DNA of 64,000 bases from Verrucomicrobiia bacterium (GCA_022072455.1 JAJVHY010000011.1:27683-91682); one strand, 5' to 3'. Shown: positions 8,816-18,185, numbered from the stretch's first letter. Translations and numbers: made by a program. The notes: generated by a model from the letters alone, not told the origin.

Positions 8816-10132
8816 ATGAAACCCACCCTCCCCCTCATCGCCGCCCTCGCGTTGGCAACACTCGTGTCTGCCCACGCCGCCCCCGAAGTCAAAGTCATCG
8901 CCGGCCTCGGCCGTCCCGTCTTGCCGGCGGACGAAAAAGGCACGACTTACCTCAAAGTCGCGCTGACCGGCTTCTCCAGCACCCGCATGGAACGCCGCAC
9001 CCCCGTCAACGTCGCCATCGTCCTCGACCGGTCGGGCTCGATGTCCGGCGAAAAAATCCGCAAAGCCAAGGAAGCCGCGATCATGGCCATTGACCGGCTT
9101 AACTCCGACGACATCGTCTCCGTCATCGCGTTCGACGACAAAGTCCAAGTACTCGTCCCGGCCACCAAAGTCTCCGACCGCGCCGGCATCCAGGCCGCCA
9201 TCGAACGCCTCCAACCCGGTGGTTCGACCGCGATCTTTGCCGGCGTCAGCAAAGGTGCCGCCGAAGTCCGCAAGTTCCTCAGCCGGGAACGCATGAACCG
9301 CGTCATCCTGCTCTCCGACGGCCTCGCCAATGTCGGCCCCAGTTCTCCCGGCGAGCTCGGCGAGCTCGGCGCGTCGCTCATCAAAGAACGCATCTCGGTC
9401 ACCACCATCGGCCTCGGCGACGGCTTCAATGAAGACCTGATGACCCAACTTGCCCGGCAAAGCGACGGCAATCACGGTTTCGCCGAAAATGCCGGCGACC
9501 TCGCGCGCATCTTCAACGCCGAATTCGGCGACATCCTCTCCGTCGTCGCCCAGGAAGTCTGCGTGAAGATCCGTTGCGCTGAAGGTTTCCGGCCCGTCCG
9601 CGTCCTCGGCCGCGATGCCGACATTACCGGCCAACAAGTCGTTGTCCGGTTGAACCAACTTTACGCCGACCAGGAAAAGTACGTCATCCTCGAAGTTGAA
9701 ACCCCGGCCACCGCCAGCGGCCGCACCCGGCAACTCGCGTCCGTCGAAGTCACCTACGCCAACATGGCCACGCGCAACAGCGCCTCCCACTCGCTGTCCG
9801 TTACGGCGTCATTCAACGCCTCCCGACGGATGGTCGAGGAACGCGAAGATCGTTCGATCATGGCCAGCGCCATCGAATTGATCGGCGTCGAAAACAACAA
9901 ACGCGCCCTCGCCCTCCGCGATGCCGGCAAAATCGAGGAAGCCAAGTCCGCGCTCGTTGGCAACAGGGACTTCCTCACTGAAAACGCTGCACGCTATGAT
10001 GCGCCAAAACTCAAAGAGTATGGTGTTTCCAACGATGCGCAATCCAAGCAACTCGACGAATCGAGCTGGAATCTGAATCGCAAGAGCATGAAAAAAGATC
10101 AGTATTCGCGCGAAGCGCAACAATCCTACTGA
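8816..10132 (+). CDS. Exported von Willebrand factor A domain protein
   Basis: A 438-aa protein with a signal peptide (LPLIAALALATLVSAHA) followed by a VWA domain. The metal-ion-dependent adhesion site is complete: DRSGSMSG (DxSxS), a Thr in GGSTAIFAG, and the Asp in LLSDGLANVG. VWA domains bind protein partners through a divalent ion. The C-terminal part has beta-rich and then charged helical segments (RALALRDAGKIEEAKSAL). ATG at 8816 has AGGAAA upstream. Its TGA is followed directly by the GTG of a sensor kinase gene, so it heads a four-gene VWA-kinase-DUF4139-regulator operon. Confidence 0.87.
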   Translation: MKPTLPLIAALALATLVSAHAAPEVKVIAGLGRPVLPADEKGTTYLKVALTGFSSTRMERRTPVNVAIVLDRSGSMSGEKIRKAKEAAIMAIDRLNSDDIVSVIAFDDKVQVLVPATKVSDRAGIQAAIERLQPGGSTAIFAGVSKGAAEVRKFLSRERMNRVILLSDGLANVGPSSPGELGELGASLIKERISVTTIGLGDGFNEDLMTQLARQSDGNHGFAENAGDLARIFNAEFGDILSVVAQEVCVKIRCAEGFRPVRVLGRDADITGQQVVVRLNQLYADQEKYVILEVETPATASGRTRQLASVEVTYANMATRNSASHSLSVTASFNASRRMVEEREDRSIMASAIELIGVENNKRALALRDAGKIEEAKSALVGNRDFLTENAARYDAPKLKEYGVSNDAQSKQLDESSWNLNRKSMKKDQYSREAQQSY

Positions 10133-11611
10133 GTGAAACCGAAACTGCTCATCATCTATCTGCTCCTCGTGCTCGTGCCGTTGGCCCTGCTGGCTGGACT
10201 TGGTGTCCGCATGGCGCACGATGAGCAGACGATGATGCGGCAGCGGTTCCGAGAAATCCTCACCGACCAACTCCGTGAAATTGACGCCACCATTGCCGGC
10301 CTTGTCGCCGCCCGCGAACGCGACCTCCAGCAAACACTCGAACTCCCGGACTTCGATCCCTCCCGGCTCCGCGAACTCATCCGCGACAACCCGTTCATCC
10401 GGCAACTCTTCGTCCTCGATAAAACCGGCCAACGTCTCTACCCGCCAGCCGCCGGCCCTTACACCACCGCTGAACGTGACTTCCTCGAACGCGCCGGCCA
10501 AATCTGGAAAGACCAACAACAGTTCTACCGCAACAGCGAAGGTGCCGCCGATCACGGCTGGTACGTCTGGTTCTGGGGCAATGGTTTCAACCTCGCCTAC
10601 TGGCGCCGCGACGCCGCCGGCAACATCCGCGGCGCCGAAGTCGAACGCACCCGCCTCATGGCCGACATCATCGCCGCGTTACCGGAAGCCGAATCCATCG
10701 GCGGACGTATCACCCTCGCCGACTCCGCCGGCAACCCCGTCTACCAATGGGGTGCTCACACCCCCTCCCCCACCGAACTCCCCCAAGCCACCCTCCCCCT
10801 CGCGACCCCATTGAATACGTGGCACTTAGCCTATTACGCACCCGTGACCGGCTTCGGTCAGTCGCTCCGTTCTTCGCTCTTCATTGGCCTTGCCGGCATC
10901 GCGCTCGCGTTGACGTTGTTGGCGATATACTTCTACCGGGAAAACACCCGGCAACTCCGCGAAGCCACCCAACGCGTCAGCTTTGTCAACCAAGTCTCCC
11001 ACGAACTCAAAACCCCGCTCACGAACATCCGCCTGTACGCCGAACTTCTCGAAAAGGATTTGCCCGAAACGAACCGGCACGTCGGCATCATCGTCGCCGA
11101 AAGCCAACGCCTCAGCCGGCTGATCGCCAACGTCCTCCGGTTCGCCCGGCCGCGCACGTTGCACAAAACTGCCGGCACCGTGGATGAGACCGTGCGTTCG
11201 GTCATCGAAGATTTCACCCCGGCCCTCGCCGCAAAAGACATCGTAGTGAATTTCACCGGCAACGCTCCGCGACCGGTCGAGTTCGATGCCGACGCCCTCG
11301 AACAAATTCTCGGCAACCTCCTCAGCAACGTCGAGAAATACGCTCCCGGCAAGCCCGTCACCGTCACCACCGTCCAAACCGACCGGGAAACATTGATCAC
11401 CGTCACCGATGGTGGCCCCGGTATTCCCGCCGGTCAGCGTGACGACATTTTCAAGCCGTTCTATCGACTCAGCAACAAACTCAGCGACGGCGTCACCGGC
11501 ACCGGTATTGGCCTCACAATTGCCCGCGACCTCGCCCGGCAACACGGCGGCGATCTCGTTCTGTTACCGGCGGATGTGGGCGCAAGTTTTCAAGTCAAAC
11601 TAACCGCATGA
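10133..11611 (+). CDS. Membrane sensor histidine kinase
   Basis: A 492-aa two-component sensor. TM1 spans about residues 5-24, and a roughly 220-residue periplasmic domain without a recognised fold follows. TM2 lies at about 248-266 (LFIGLAGIALALTLLAIYFY). The HisKA domain carries the H-box VSHELKTPLTNIR with phosphorylated His at residue 290. HATPase motifs follow: NLLSNVEKYA (N), DGGPGIP (G1), FKPFYRL (F) and GTGIGLTIA (G2). Start is GTG at 10133, directly abutting the VWA stop. The regulator at 13381 is the likely partner, with one gene between. Confidence 0.9.
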   Translation: MKPKLLIIYLLLVLVPLALLAGLGVRMAHDEQTMMRQRFREILTDQLREIDATIAGLVAARERDLQQTLELPDFDPSRLRELIRDNPFIRQLFVLDKTGQRLYPPAAGPYTTAERDFLERAGQIWKDQQQFYRNSEGAADHGWYVWFWGNGFNLAYWRRDAAGNIRGAEVERTRLMADIIAALPEAESIGGRITLADSAGNPVYQWGAHTPSPTELPQATLPLATPLNTWHLAYYAPVTGFGQSLRSSLFIGLAGIALALTLLAIYFYRENTRQLREATQRVSFVNQVSHELKTPLTNIRLYAELLEKDLPETNRHVGIIVAESQRLSRLIANVLRFARPRTLHKTAGTVDETVRSVIEDFTPALAAKDIVVNFTGNAPRPVEFDADALEQILGNLLSNVEKYAPGKPVTVTTVQTDRETLITVTDGGPGIPAGQRDDIFKPFYRLSNKLSDGVTGTGIGLTIARDLARQHGGDLVLLPADVGASFQVKLTA

Positions 11612-11624
11612 AAGGAGCACTCCG

Positions 11625-13379
11625 ATGAACTGTTTTCGTTTTACGTTCGTCTTGACAATCAGTGCCGTGACGTTTGCACACGCCGATGAAGATGCACCGG
11701 CATTGAGCGCGCTGGCGCGGATGCCGGTCCGGGAAGTCACGGTGTTCAAGGACGGACATGCCTTCGTTTCCCATCAAGGAAAACTGCCGACAGACGCCGC
11801 CGGTAATGTGTTGATGGATTATCTCCCCGCGCCGGTCTTTGGCACGTTTTGGCCGTCCAGCATGACCAAGAACGCCAAACTCACCGCCGTGACCGCCGGG
11901 CAGCGTCGTGTCACGGTTACCCGCACGCCGCTGAGCATTCGTGAGTTGATCGAAGCCAACGTCGGCGCGGAAGTCATGATTTCCGAAACAACCCGTTACG
12001 AGGCGACGATTCTCGGGATGACGGAGCGCAGCGCCGCGGAATTGGAGGCCATCGCACCGCCGAATGCCGGCGAGATGCTTCCGCAAAAAGGCAACGTCGT
12101 TCTACTGAAAACGATCGAAGGCACGAAGGCTGTCAACATCGAGCGCATCGTGGATGTGACCTTCAAAACGCCCCCAAAAACCGGCGGCGGTAATGTTGAA
12201 TTCCGCAATTTGCTGACCTTGAAACTCGACTGGAGTGGCCGTAAACCCGAGGCAACTGCCGAGGTCGGTTTGATGTATGTCCAGCGCGGGATCCGTTGGA
12301 TTCCCAACTACAAGGTGACGATTGACGGCGCCGGCAAAGCCACCGTCAAACTCCAGGCGACCTTGCTCAATGAGTTGACCGATTTGGAGGACGTGACCTG
12401 TCATCTCGTGATTGGAGTGCCGACGTTTCAGTTCAAGGATACGCCCGACCCGATGGCCTTGCAGGGCGCGTTGGCGCAACTCTCGCAATACTTCCGCGAA
12501 GCCGATCCGCGGACCGGTCAGTATCAGATGCTCTCCAACGCTCTGATGACGCAAGCCCCGCGAATGTCGGAATACCGGGCGAGCCAACCCGCGCCCACCG
12601 ATCTCGGCCCCGAAGTCACCGGCGGTGAAGCGTCGGAAGACCTCTACATGTTCACGGTGAAAAATGTGACCTTGAAAAAAGGCCAACGCATGGTGTTGCC
12701 GGTGACGGAGTTTACCGTGCCGTACCGGGACGTTTACACGCTCGAGTTGCCATTCGCGCCGCCGCCGGAAGTGTGGCGGAATTTCAACAACCAACAGCAA
12801 GGCGAACTGGCCCGGTTGCTCTCCGCGCCGAAAGTGATGCACAAGATCCGGCTCGAGAATAAGAGCGAGCATCCGTTCACGACCGCGCCGGCGTTGATCG
12901 TCCAGAACGACCGAGTCCTCGGTCAGGGGATGATGACCTACACCTCGAAAGGCGGTCAGTCGGACTTGCCGATCACTGCGGCCGTGGACATTCAGGTGAA
13001 AAAAACAGACACCGAAACCAAACGGACGCCGAACGCGGTCAACTGGGACGGCAACAGTTACGCGCGCATTGATCTGACCGGCGCCGTGCGCTTGACCAAC
13101 TACGGCAGCAAACCGGTGGACTTGGAAGTGACCCGGTACGTTCTCGGCAACATCACCGAAGCCGGCAACGACGGGAAAATTGAGATGGTCAACGTGTTCG
13201 AAGATTCGAGCTTTGCGCCAAGCGGCGGCGCGGATTACCGGCCGTATTGGTGGAGTTGGTGGAACTGGCCGTACTGGTGGAGCCGCTTCAACGGCATCGG
13301 ACGCGCGGATTGGAAACTGACCATCGCCGCCGGCAAGTCCGAATCACTCAATTACACTTGGCACTACTTCTGGCGTTAA
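11625..13379 (+). CDS. Exported DUF4139-like protein
   Basis: A 584-aa protein with a signal peptide (cleavage near ADAH/ADED) and an N-terminal segment VREVTVFKDGHAFVSHQGKLP that resembles DUF4139/mucoidy-inhibitor-type proteins; this assignment is from memory of the family look. The middle carries the typical GLMYVQRGIRWIPNYKVTI and LQATLLNELTDLEDV blocks. The C-terminus is aromatic-rich (YRPYWWSWWNWPYWWSRF). AAAGGAG precedes the ATG. Lying between a sensor kinase and its regulator, it may be an envelope sensor or effector for that pair. No enzyme activity is suggested. Confidence 0.62.
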   Translation: MNCFRFTFVLTISAVTFAHADEDAPALSALARMPVREVTVFKDGHAFVSHQGKLPTDAAGNVLMDYLPAPVFGTFWPSSMTKNAKLTAVTAGQRRVTVTRTPLSIRELIEANVGAEVMISETTRYEATILGMTERSAAELEAIAPPNAGEMLPQKGNVVLLKTIEGTKAVNIERIVDVTFKTPPKTGGGNVEFRNLLTLKLDWSGRKPEATAEVGLMYVQRGIRWIPNYKVTIDGAGKATVKLQATLLNELTDLEDVTCHLVIGVPTFQFKDTPDPMALQGALAQLSQYFREADPRTGQYQMLSNALMTQAPRMSEYRASQPAPTDLGPEVTGGEASEDLYMFTVKNVTLKKGQRMVLPVTEFTVPYRDVYTLELPFAPPPEVWRNFNNQQQGELARLLSAPKVMHKIRLENKSEHPFTTAPALIVQNDRVLGQGMMTYTSKGGQSDLPITAAVDIQVKKTDTETKRTPNAVNWDGNSYARIDLTGAVRLTNYGSKPVDLEVTRYVLGNITEAGNDGKIEMVNVFEDSSFAPSGGADYRPYWWSWWNWPYWWSRFNGIGRADWKLTIAAGKSESLNYTWHYFWR

Positions 13380-13380
13380 C

Positions 13381-14058
13381 ATGAAAGTCCTCATCGCCGA
13401 AGACGATCAACACACCCGGCGCGGCTTGGCGGAAATTCTCGACGCCGAGGGTTACCGGACTATTGCCGCCAAGGATGGCCGGGAAGCCGTGGCGCTCGTT
13501 GAACGCGAAAAACCGGACTTCATCTGCCTCGACATCATGATGCCGGGAATCAACGGCTATGATGTTTGCCGGGAGATCCGCAAAAAGAATCCGACGGTGC
13601 CGATCATCTTCATCAGCGCGAAGTCGGAGGAAATCGACAAGATTCTCGGCCTCGAACTCGGCGCGGACGACTTCATCGTGAAACCGTTCGGCGTGAAGGA
13701 AGTTGTCGCTCGAATCCGTGCTGTTACGCGCCGGTGTCTGGCGCGCCCGGCGCAAGCAGTGAGCTTTGTGATGGGTGGGTTGACCGTGTTACCGGACGAA
13801 CTCCGCGCCCGCCGCGGTCAGGCCGTGATTGATCTCAGTCTCCGCGACATAAAAATCCTCACCCTCCTCCACGCCAACGCCGGTAAGGTCGTGACGCGCG
13901 ATGCGTTCTTCAATGAATGCTGGGGTCTGGACCACATCCCCAATAGTCGGACGCTTGACCAGCACATCGCCCAACTCCGCAAACGCATTGAGCTCGACCC
14001 GAAGACCCCGGTCATCATCCAAACCGTCCACGGCCTCGGTTACCGCTACGATAAATAG
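13381..14058 (+). CDS. OmpR-family response regulator
   Basis: A 225-aa regulator: receiver domain (about 1-118) followed by a winged-helix DNA-binding domain. The receiver has the acidic pair EDD near residue 7, the phosphorylated Asp in FICLDIMMPG (about residue 51), and Lys in IVKPFG. The output domain shows LSLRDIKILTLLHANAGKVVTR and the recognition-helix region SRTLDQHIAQLRKRIE. Starts 1 nt after the DUF4139-like stop. Likely partner of the kinase at 10133, probably controlling this operon or an envelope regulon. Confidence 0.93.
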   Translation: MKVLIAEDDQHTRRGLAEILDAEGYRTIAAKDGREAVALVEREKPDFICLDIMMPGINGYDVCREIRKKNPTVPIIFISAKSEEIDKILGLELGADDFIVKPFGVKEVVARIRAVTRRCLARPAQAVSFVMGGLTVLPDELRARRGQAVIDLSLRDIKILTLLHANAGKVVTRDAFFNECWGLDHIPNSRTLDQHIAQLRKRIELDPKTPVIIQTVHGLGYRYDK

Positions 14059-14094
14059 GGTAAATGTTGGCCCAAAAGCTGCAATTTAGCGGCC

Positions 14095-14826
14095 ATGCGC
14101 CTGTTTCTTTTCAGCCTGCTAATCGCGACGAGTGCGCCGGCGGATAACATCCAACTCGCAACCGGTAAATACCTCAGCGGCTGGGTCACGGAGTTTCGCA
14201 ACGACAGTTTTGTCATCGCGACATCAGCCGACAAAAGCACCACGATTCCCGCCACGCAGGTGGCCGGGATTGATTTCACCGGTGGCTCGACACGGGCGCA
14301 CGTCGTGACCCGCGAACAGAAAGCGTTCAGTGGCGTCATTTGGCTTTACACGCGGGGGGCCTTCAATTTCCAGGACGCCAATGGCGAGACGACCCGGTTG
14401 CCGATGGCCAAGGTGGCGATAATCCGCTTTGGTGATACGCCGCCCGCGCCAGCCGGCGCACCACCAGCACCGCCGGTGGCCAAGCCGGCCACGACTGAGA
14501 AGATCAAACTCATCGCCCGTGGCGACCGGGTGGACATCGACAAACACCTCGTCCGTGGCAAGGTCACGATTGTGGATTTCTACGCCGACTGGTGCGGCCC
14601 CTGTCGGCAGGTCGCGCCAATTCTCGAACGCTACGTCCGCAGCGATGGCGATCTGGTGTTGCGCAAAATTGACATCGTCAACTGGGGGACTGCCGTCACC
14701 CAACAACATCAGGTGCGCAGTGTTCCGTTCATCCGCATCTACGACCGCACTGGCAAACTCGTTGAACAATTCACCGGCTTCAATGAATTGAAGTTTCAAA
14801 GGGCCATTCAAAAAGCCAAGGGCTGA
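14095..14826 (+). CDS. Exported thioredoxin-domain protein 1 (tandem pair)
   Basis: A 243-aa protein with a signal peptide, an N-terminal beta-rich domain (IQLATGKYLSGWVTEFRNDSF onward), a Pro/Ala linker (about residues 118-132) and a C-terminal thioredoxin domain. The active site WCGPC is at 166-170 within TIVDFYADWCGPCRQ. Expected role: thiol-disulfide exchange outside the cytoplasm. The gene 50 bp downstream has the same architecture, so this is a tandem duplication. The thioredoxin domain lacks the usual cis-Pro context seen in protein 2 (RSVPFIRIYD here against RGIPHVIVFD there), though Pro is kept in both. Confidence 0.85.
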   Translation: MRLFLFSLLIATSAPADNIQLATGKYLSGWVTEFRNDSFVIATSADKSTTIPATQVAGIDFTGGSTRAHVVTREQKAFSGVIWLYTRGAFNFQDANGETTRLPMAKVAIIRFGDTPPAPAGAPPAPPVAKPATTEKIKLIARGDRVDIDKHLVRGKVTIVDFYADWCGPCRQVAPILERYVRSDGDLVLRKIDIVNWGTAVTQQHQVRSVPFIRIYDRTGKLVEQFTGFNELKFQRAIQKAKG

Positions 14827-14875
14827 GCACACGTCGCATTTGAATTCTCCGGCACTCTGCGGTACAAGAGCCGGC

Positions 14876-15556
14876 ATGCGATTCACTGTTTTCCTCCTGC
14901 TGCTCGGTGCCAGCGTCGTTCGCGCCGATACAATCCACTTCACCTCCGGTAAGGCCCTTACCGGCCGGGTCGTGGGTTTCACCAACGGCACCTTCGAGTA
15001 CGAAGATGACAAACGCGCCACGCAACGGCTGGCTGCAGGCATGATCCAGCGCATCGAATTTGACAACGTCACCGGGACCCTCGACACGCGCACCCAAGGC
15101 AAAATTACCGCCACCATCCGCCGCTACGACAAAGCCGCCTTTGAGTTCCAGGATGCCACCGGCAAAGACCGGTCGGTGCCCGCGCTCATGGTCAACTCGG
15201 TCAATTTCGGCAGTGGCGGTGGGAGCACCAAATCAGTTGACCACATCACCGGGGGCGATCTGGAGAAGCAACTCGTCGCCGGTAAAGTCACCATCGTGGA
15301 TTTCTACGCCGATTGGTGCGGCCCGTGCCGGCGGCTCGCGCCCGAATTGGAAAAACTCGCCAACAACGACGGCGAAGTGGCACTCCGCAAAGTCAATGTG
15401 GACAAGAACAAACAACTCGCCGCCAAATACGGCGTGCGCGGCATTCCGCATGTCATCGTCTTCGACAAGGCGGGCAAAAACCGCGGCACCGTTGTCGGCG
15501 CGAATATCGCCGGCATTAAAGAACTCGTGACCAAAGCCAAAGGAAAATCCAGCTAG
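14876..15556 (+). CDS. Exported thioredoxin-domain protein 2 (tandem pair)
   Basis: A 226-aa paralogue of the preceding gene. Signal peptide MRFTVFLLLLGASVVRA, then the same N-terminal module (TIHFTSGKALTGRVVGFTNGTF), a short linker, and a thioredoxin domain with WCGPC at 147-151 in TIVDFYADWCGPCRR. The start at 14876 places the signal peptide at the N-terminus; an upstream ATG at 14840 would add 12 unlikely residues. The aminopeptidase gene begins 2 bp after the stop. Repeated F-E-Y/F-x-D elements within the N-terminal module suggest an internal duplication. Confidence 0.87.
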   Translation: MRFTVFLLLLGASVVRADTIHFTSGKALTGRVVGFTNGTFEYEDDKRATQRLAAGMIQRIEFDNVTGTLDTRTQGKITATIRRYDKAAFEFQDATGKDRSVPALMVNSVNFGSGGGSTKSVDHITGGDLEKQLVAGKVTIVDFYADWCGPCRRLAPELEKLANNDGEVALRKVNVDKNKQLAAKYGVRGIPHVIVFDKAGKNRGTVVGANIAGIKELVTKAKGKSS

Positions 15557-15558
15557 CC

Positions 15559-16680
15559 ATGTCTGACCCGCGCCTCGTCAAACTCGCCCGTCTTCTCACT
15601 GAATACTCCGTCAACCTCAAACCCGGTGACATCGTCGCCATCAACGGTGAAGCCATCGCCGCGCCGGCGATTCGCGAAGTCTATCGCGCTGCGATCAAAC
15701 GCGGCGCATTCGTCATCACCGACATCGCCCTCGATGGTTTGCCGGAGATTTTCTATGCGGAAGCCAACAAGGACCAACTCAGGTGGGTTTCGCCATTCGC
15801 CAAGTTCAAAATCAAAAACATTGATGCCTCCATCGGGTTCTGGGCCGACGAAAATACCAAGTCGCTCACCAACGTCGACCCGCAGCGCCTTGCCGCCGCC
15901 AGTGCCGCGCGCAAACCGTTGAGCAAGATTTTCATGGATCGCAGCGCGCAGAAAAGCCTCCGCTGGGTCGGCACACAATGGCCCTGCCAAGCCAGCGCGC
16001 AGGACGCCGAAATGTCGTTAGAAGAATATGAAAATTTCGTCTACGGTGCCGGTCACCTTGACGACCCCGATCCGATCCAAACGTGGAAACGGATCTCAAA
16101 ATCGCAACAAGCGTTGACCGATTTCCTGAACAAAGCCCGCGAGATCCGCATCATCGCCGAAGACACCGACCTGCGCTATTCCTGCCGGGGCCGCAAGTGG
16201 GTCAACTGCGATGGCCACTACAATTTTCCCGACGGCGAAGTCTTTACCGGCCCGGTTGAAACGAGTGTGACCGGGCATGTGAAATACAGTTTCCCGGCCG
16301 TCCACAATGGCCGGGAAGTCCACGGGGCACGCCTGACTTTCGACGCCGGCAAAGTCGTCAAAGCTGAAGCTGACAAGGGGCAGGATTTTCTCCGCGCGAT
16401 GATTGCGATGGACAAAGGCGCGTGTTACCTCGGCGAAGCGGCCATCGGCACCAACTACAACATTCAGCGCTACACGAAAAACACTCTGTTCGACGAAAAG
16501 ATCGGCGGCACCATCCATCTCGCCCTCGGTGCCGGCTATCCCGAAACCGGCAACAAGAATCGCAGTGGCCTGCACTGGGATATGGTTTGTGACTTGCGTC
16601 AAGGCGGCGCGATTTATGCCGATGGCGAGCTGATCCAGAAGAACGGTCACTTCCTCAACAATAAGTTTCCGCAACCATAA
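15559..16680 (+). CDS. M29-family metallo-aminopeptidase
   Basis: A 373-aa cytoplasmic peptidase of the thermophilic aminopeptidase family (M29), which uses two metal ions to release N-terminal residues. The pattern fits: KLARLLTEYSVNLKPGDIVAINGE at the start, a metal-ligand Glu in FPDGEVFTGPVETSVTG, and GTIHLALGAGYPET followed by LHWDMVCDLR with His and Asp ligands near the end. No signal peptide. Two bases after the thioredoxin gene, so probably in the same transcript. Confidence 0.88.
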   Translation: MSDPRLVKLARLLTEYSVNLKPGDIVAINGEAIAAPAIREVYRAAIKRGAFVITDIALDGLPEIFYAEANKDQLRWVSPFAKFKIKNIDASIGFWADENTKSLTNVDPQRLAAASAARKPLSKIFMDRSAQKSLRWVGTQWPCQASAQDAEMSLEEYENFVYGAGHLDDPDPIQTWKRISKSQQALTDFLNKAREIRIIAEDTDLRYSCRGRKWVNCDGHYNFPDGEVFTGPVETSVTGHVKYSFPAVHNGREVHGARLTFDAGKVVKAEADKGQDFLRAMIAMDKGACYLGEAAIGTNYNIQRYTKNTLFDEKIGGTIHLALGAGYPETGNKNRSGLHWDMVCDLRQGGAIYADGELIQKNGHFLNNKFPQP

Positions 16681-16707
16681 AATCCGTGAACCGCCAAGGA
16701 GTCAATC

Positions 16708-17910
16708 ATGAGCGAACACGAAAGCATGAATCGCCGGGAGTTCTTCCAGAAATCCGTTTACAAGGCCGGTAGTGTTGCCCTGACCGGCGGCGTTTTGGGC
16801 GCCGCGATTCACAACAGCCACGCCGAGCCGCCAGCCACGCCGGTCGCCCCACCCCAGCCACCGGCTGAAATGCCTGCCGTGAAGCATCGGCGGCTCGGAC
16901 GGACCGGCATCGAAATCTCCGAAATCGCGGCACCGGGCGATAGTTTACGCGACCCGCTCATGTTCAGCCTCGCCGTCAAAGCCGGCGTAAACTACTTTCA
17001 CAAAGCTGACGGCAGCCTGAGCAATCCACGCAACCGGGAGCTTATCACCAAGGAACGCGACCGTTTTTACCTCGACGTTGTCATTGACGCACTCGAAGAA
17101 GACCGCGCCTACGAAGAGTTCGAGCGCCGCCGCCAGAAGACCGGCTGCGACTACATTGACTTCTTCAAGGTCCATTCGACATGGAACTCAGTCGAAGATT
17201 TTCAGACCAAACGCGGCGTCCTCGCCGCCTACGACCGCCTGAAAAAAGAGAAGAAAGTCCGCTGGCTGGCCTTGTCAAAACACAATCCGCGCACCAACGA
17301 AGTCCTCACCGCGGCGCTTGAATCCGACCTGTTCGACGCCATCCAGCCGGCGGTTTCGCAAATTGGCGAATTCCAAAAACTTCTCGCGCTCGCCAAGAAA
17401 AAAGATTGTGGAGTCATCTGCATGAAAACCGGTGCGGCGGGGGTCGGTAAGAAGCCTGAATTAGCCAAGTTCGGCGACCCCGAGCAACCGTACCGCACGT
17501 ACTTCCGGTATTTACTCAGTCTTGATGGCGTCACCTCGGTTGTCTCCAACTTCAAGAACTTCGAGCAGATGCGCGAAAACCTCGGCGCCTCCGGTGTTCC
17601 CATGAGCAAAACCGAAGTCGAAGCCATCACGCTCGCGCTGCTCAACGCCCCGCGCAATTACCGGGATTGCATCACTTGCGGCGAATGCCGCGCAGCCTGT
17701 CCCGGCGGCCTGGCGGTGGACGAGATAATGCGTTACCGGATGTACGCCGAAGATTACGGCGACTACCACGCCGCCCGCCAACAATACGCCGACTTGCCGG
17801 CGGCGTGGCAGGAACTCGTCGCGTCCGGCCGTGACATCCCGGCAGATGCGTGCCCGTATGGCCTCTCCGTCGCGGCGGAGCTGAAGCAGGCACACCGGTG
17901 GCTGGCTTGA
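16708..17910 (+). CDS. Tat-exported aldo/keto reductase-like protein with ferredoxin motif, probably a pseudoenzyme
   Basis: A 400-aa protein. The N-terminus has a Tat motif (NRREFFQKS) and hydrophobic stretch. The middle is an aldo/keto reductase barrel starting at KHRRLGRTGIEISEI. The C-terminal region carries a partial 4Fe-4S motif, CITCGECRAACPGG, as in related Fe-S AKRs. The expected Asp and Tyr of the DTAxxY element are replaced in NYFHKADGSLSN, and the catalytic Lys region reads FYLDVVID. Only the His in FFKVHSTW remains of the tetrad. It therefore probably lacks normal reductase activity. GGAG upstream of ATG at 16708. Confidence 0.82.
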   Translation: MSEHESMNRREFFQKSVYKAGSVALTGGVLGAAIHNSHAEPPATPVAPPQPPAEMPAVKHRRLGRTGIEISEIAAPGDSLRDPLMFSLAVKAGVNYFHKADGSLSNPRNRELITKERDRFYLDVVIDALEEDRAYEEFERRRQKTGCDYIDFFKVHSTWNSVEDFQTKRGVLAAYDRLKKEKKVRWLALSKHNPRTNEVLTAALESDLFDAIQPAVSQIGEFQKLLALAKKKDCGVICMKTGAAGVGKKPELAKFGDPEQPYRTYFRYLLSLDGVTSVVSNFKNFEQMRENLGASGVPMSKTEVEAITLALLNAPRNYRDCITCGECRAACPGGLAVDEIMRYRMYAEDYGDYHAARQQYADLPAAWQELVASGRDIPADACPYGLSVAAELKQAHRWLA

Positions 17911-18185
17911 AGCTCCGGGAACTGAAAGCGCGGGGCCAACTGCTGGAACCAGTCGTGCGCGTTGGGAAATTGGGCCTGACCCCGGCAGTGTTGGCCGAAA
18001 CCGAGCGGGCGTTGACGGATCACGAACTAATCAAAATCCGCCTCGACCATGAGCGCAACATGCGCGCTGAGTTGGCCGGTAAAATTGCCGAGGTAACCGG
18101 CGCGGCAGTGGTCATGCAAGTCGGCAAAGTAGCCGTCTTTTACCGCCCCAAGCCGGCCACTACCCCGCCAGCCGTTTCAGACTGA
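17907..18185 (+). CDS. YhbY-family (CRM domain) RNA-binding protein
   Basis: A 92-aa CRM-domain protein. LKARGQLLEPVVRVGKLGLTP is the family signature with its GxxG-like loop, followed by ALTDHELIKIRL and GAAVVMQVGKVAVFYRP. Family members associate with ribosomal RNA during subunit assembly. The start is taken as TTG at 17907, overlapping the TGA of the preceding gene (TTGA); the frame upstream of it is only a shadow of the reductase gene. Its 3' end overlaps the convergent MFS gene by 26 bp. Confidence 0.85.
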   Translation: MKLRELKARGQLLEPVVRVGKLGLTPAVLAETERALTDHELIKIRLDHERNMRAELAGKIAEVTGAAVVMQVGKVAVFYRPKPATTPPAVSD

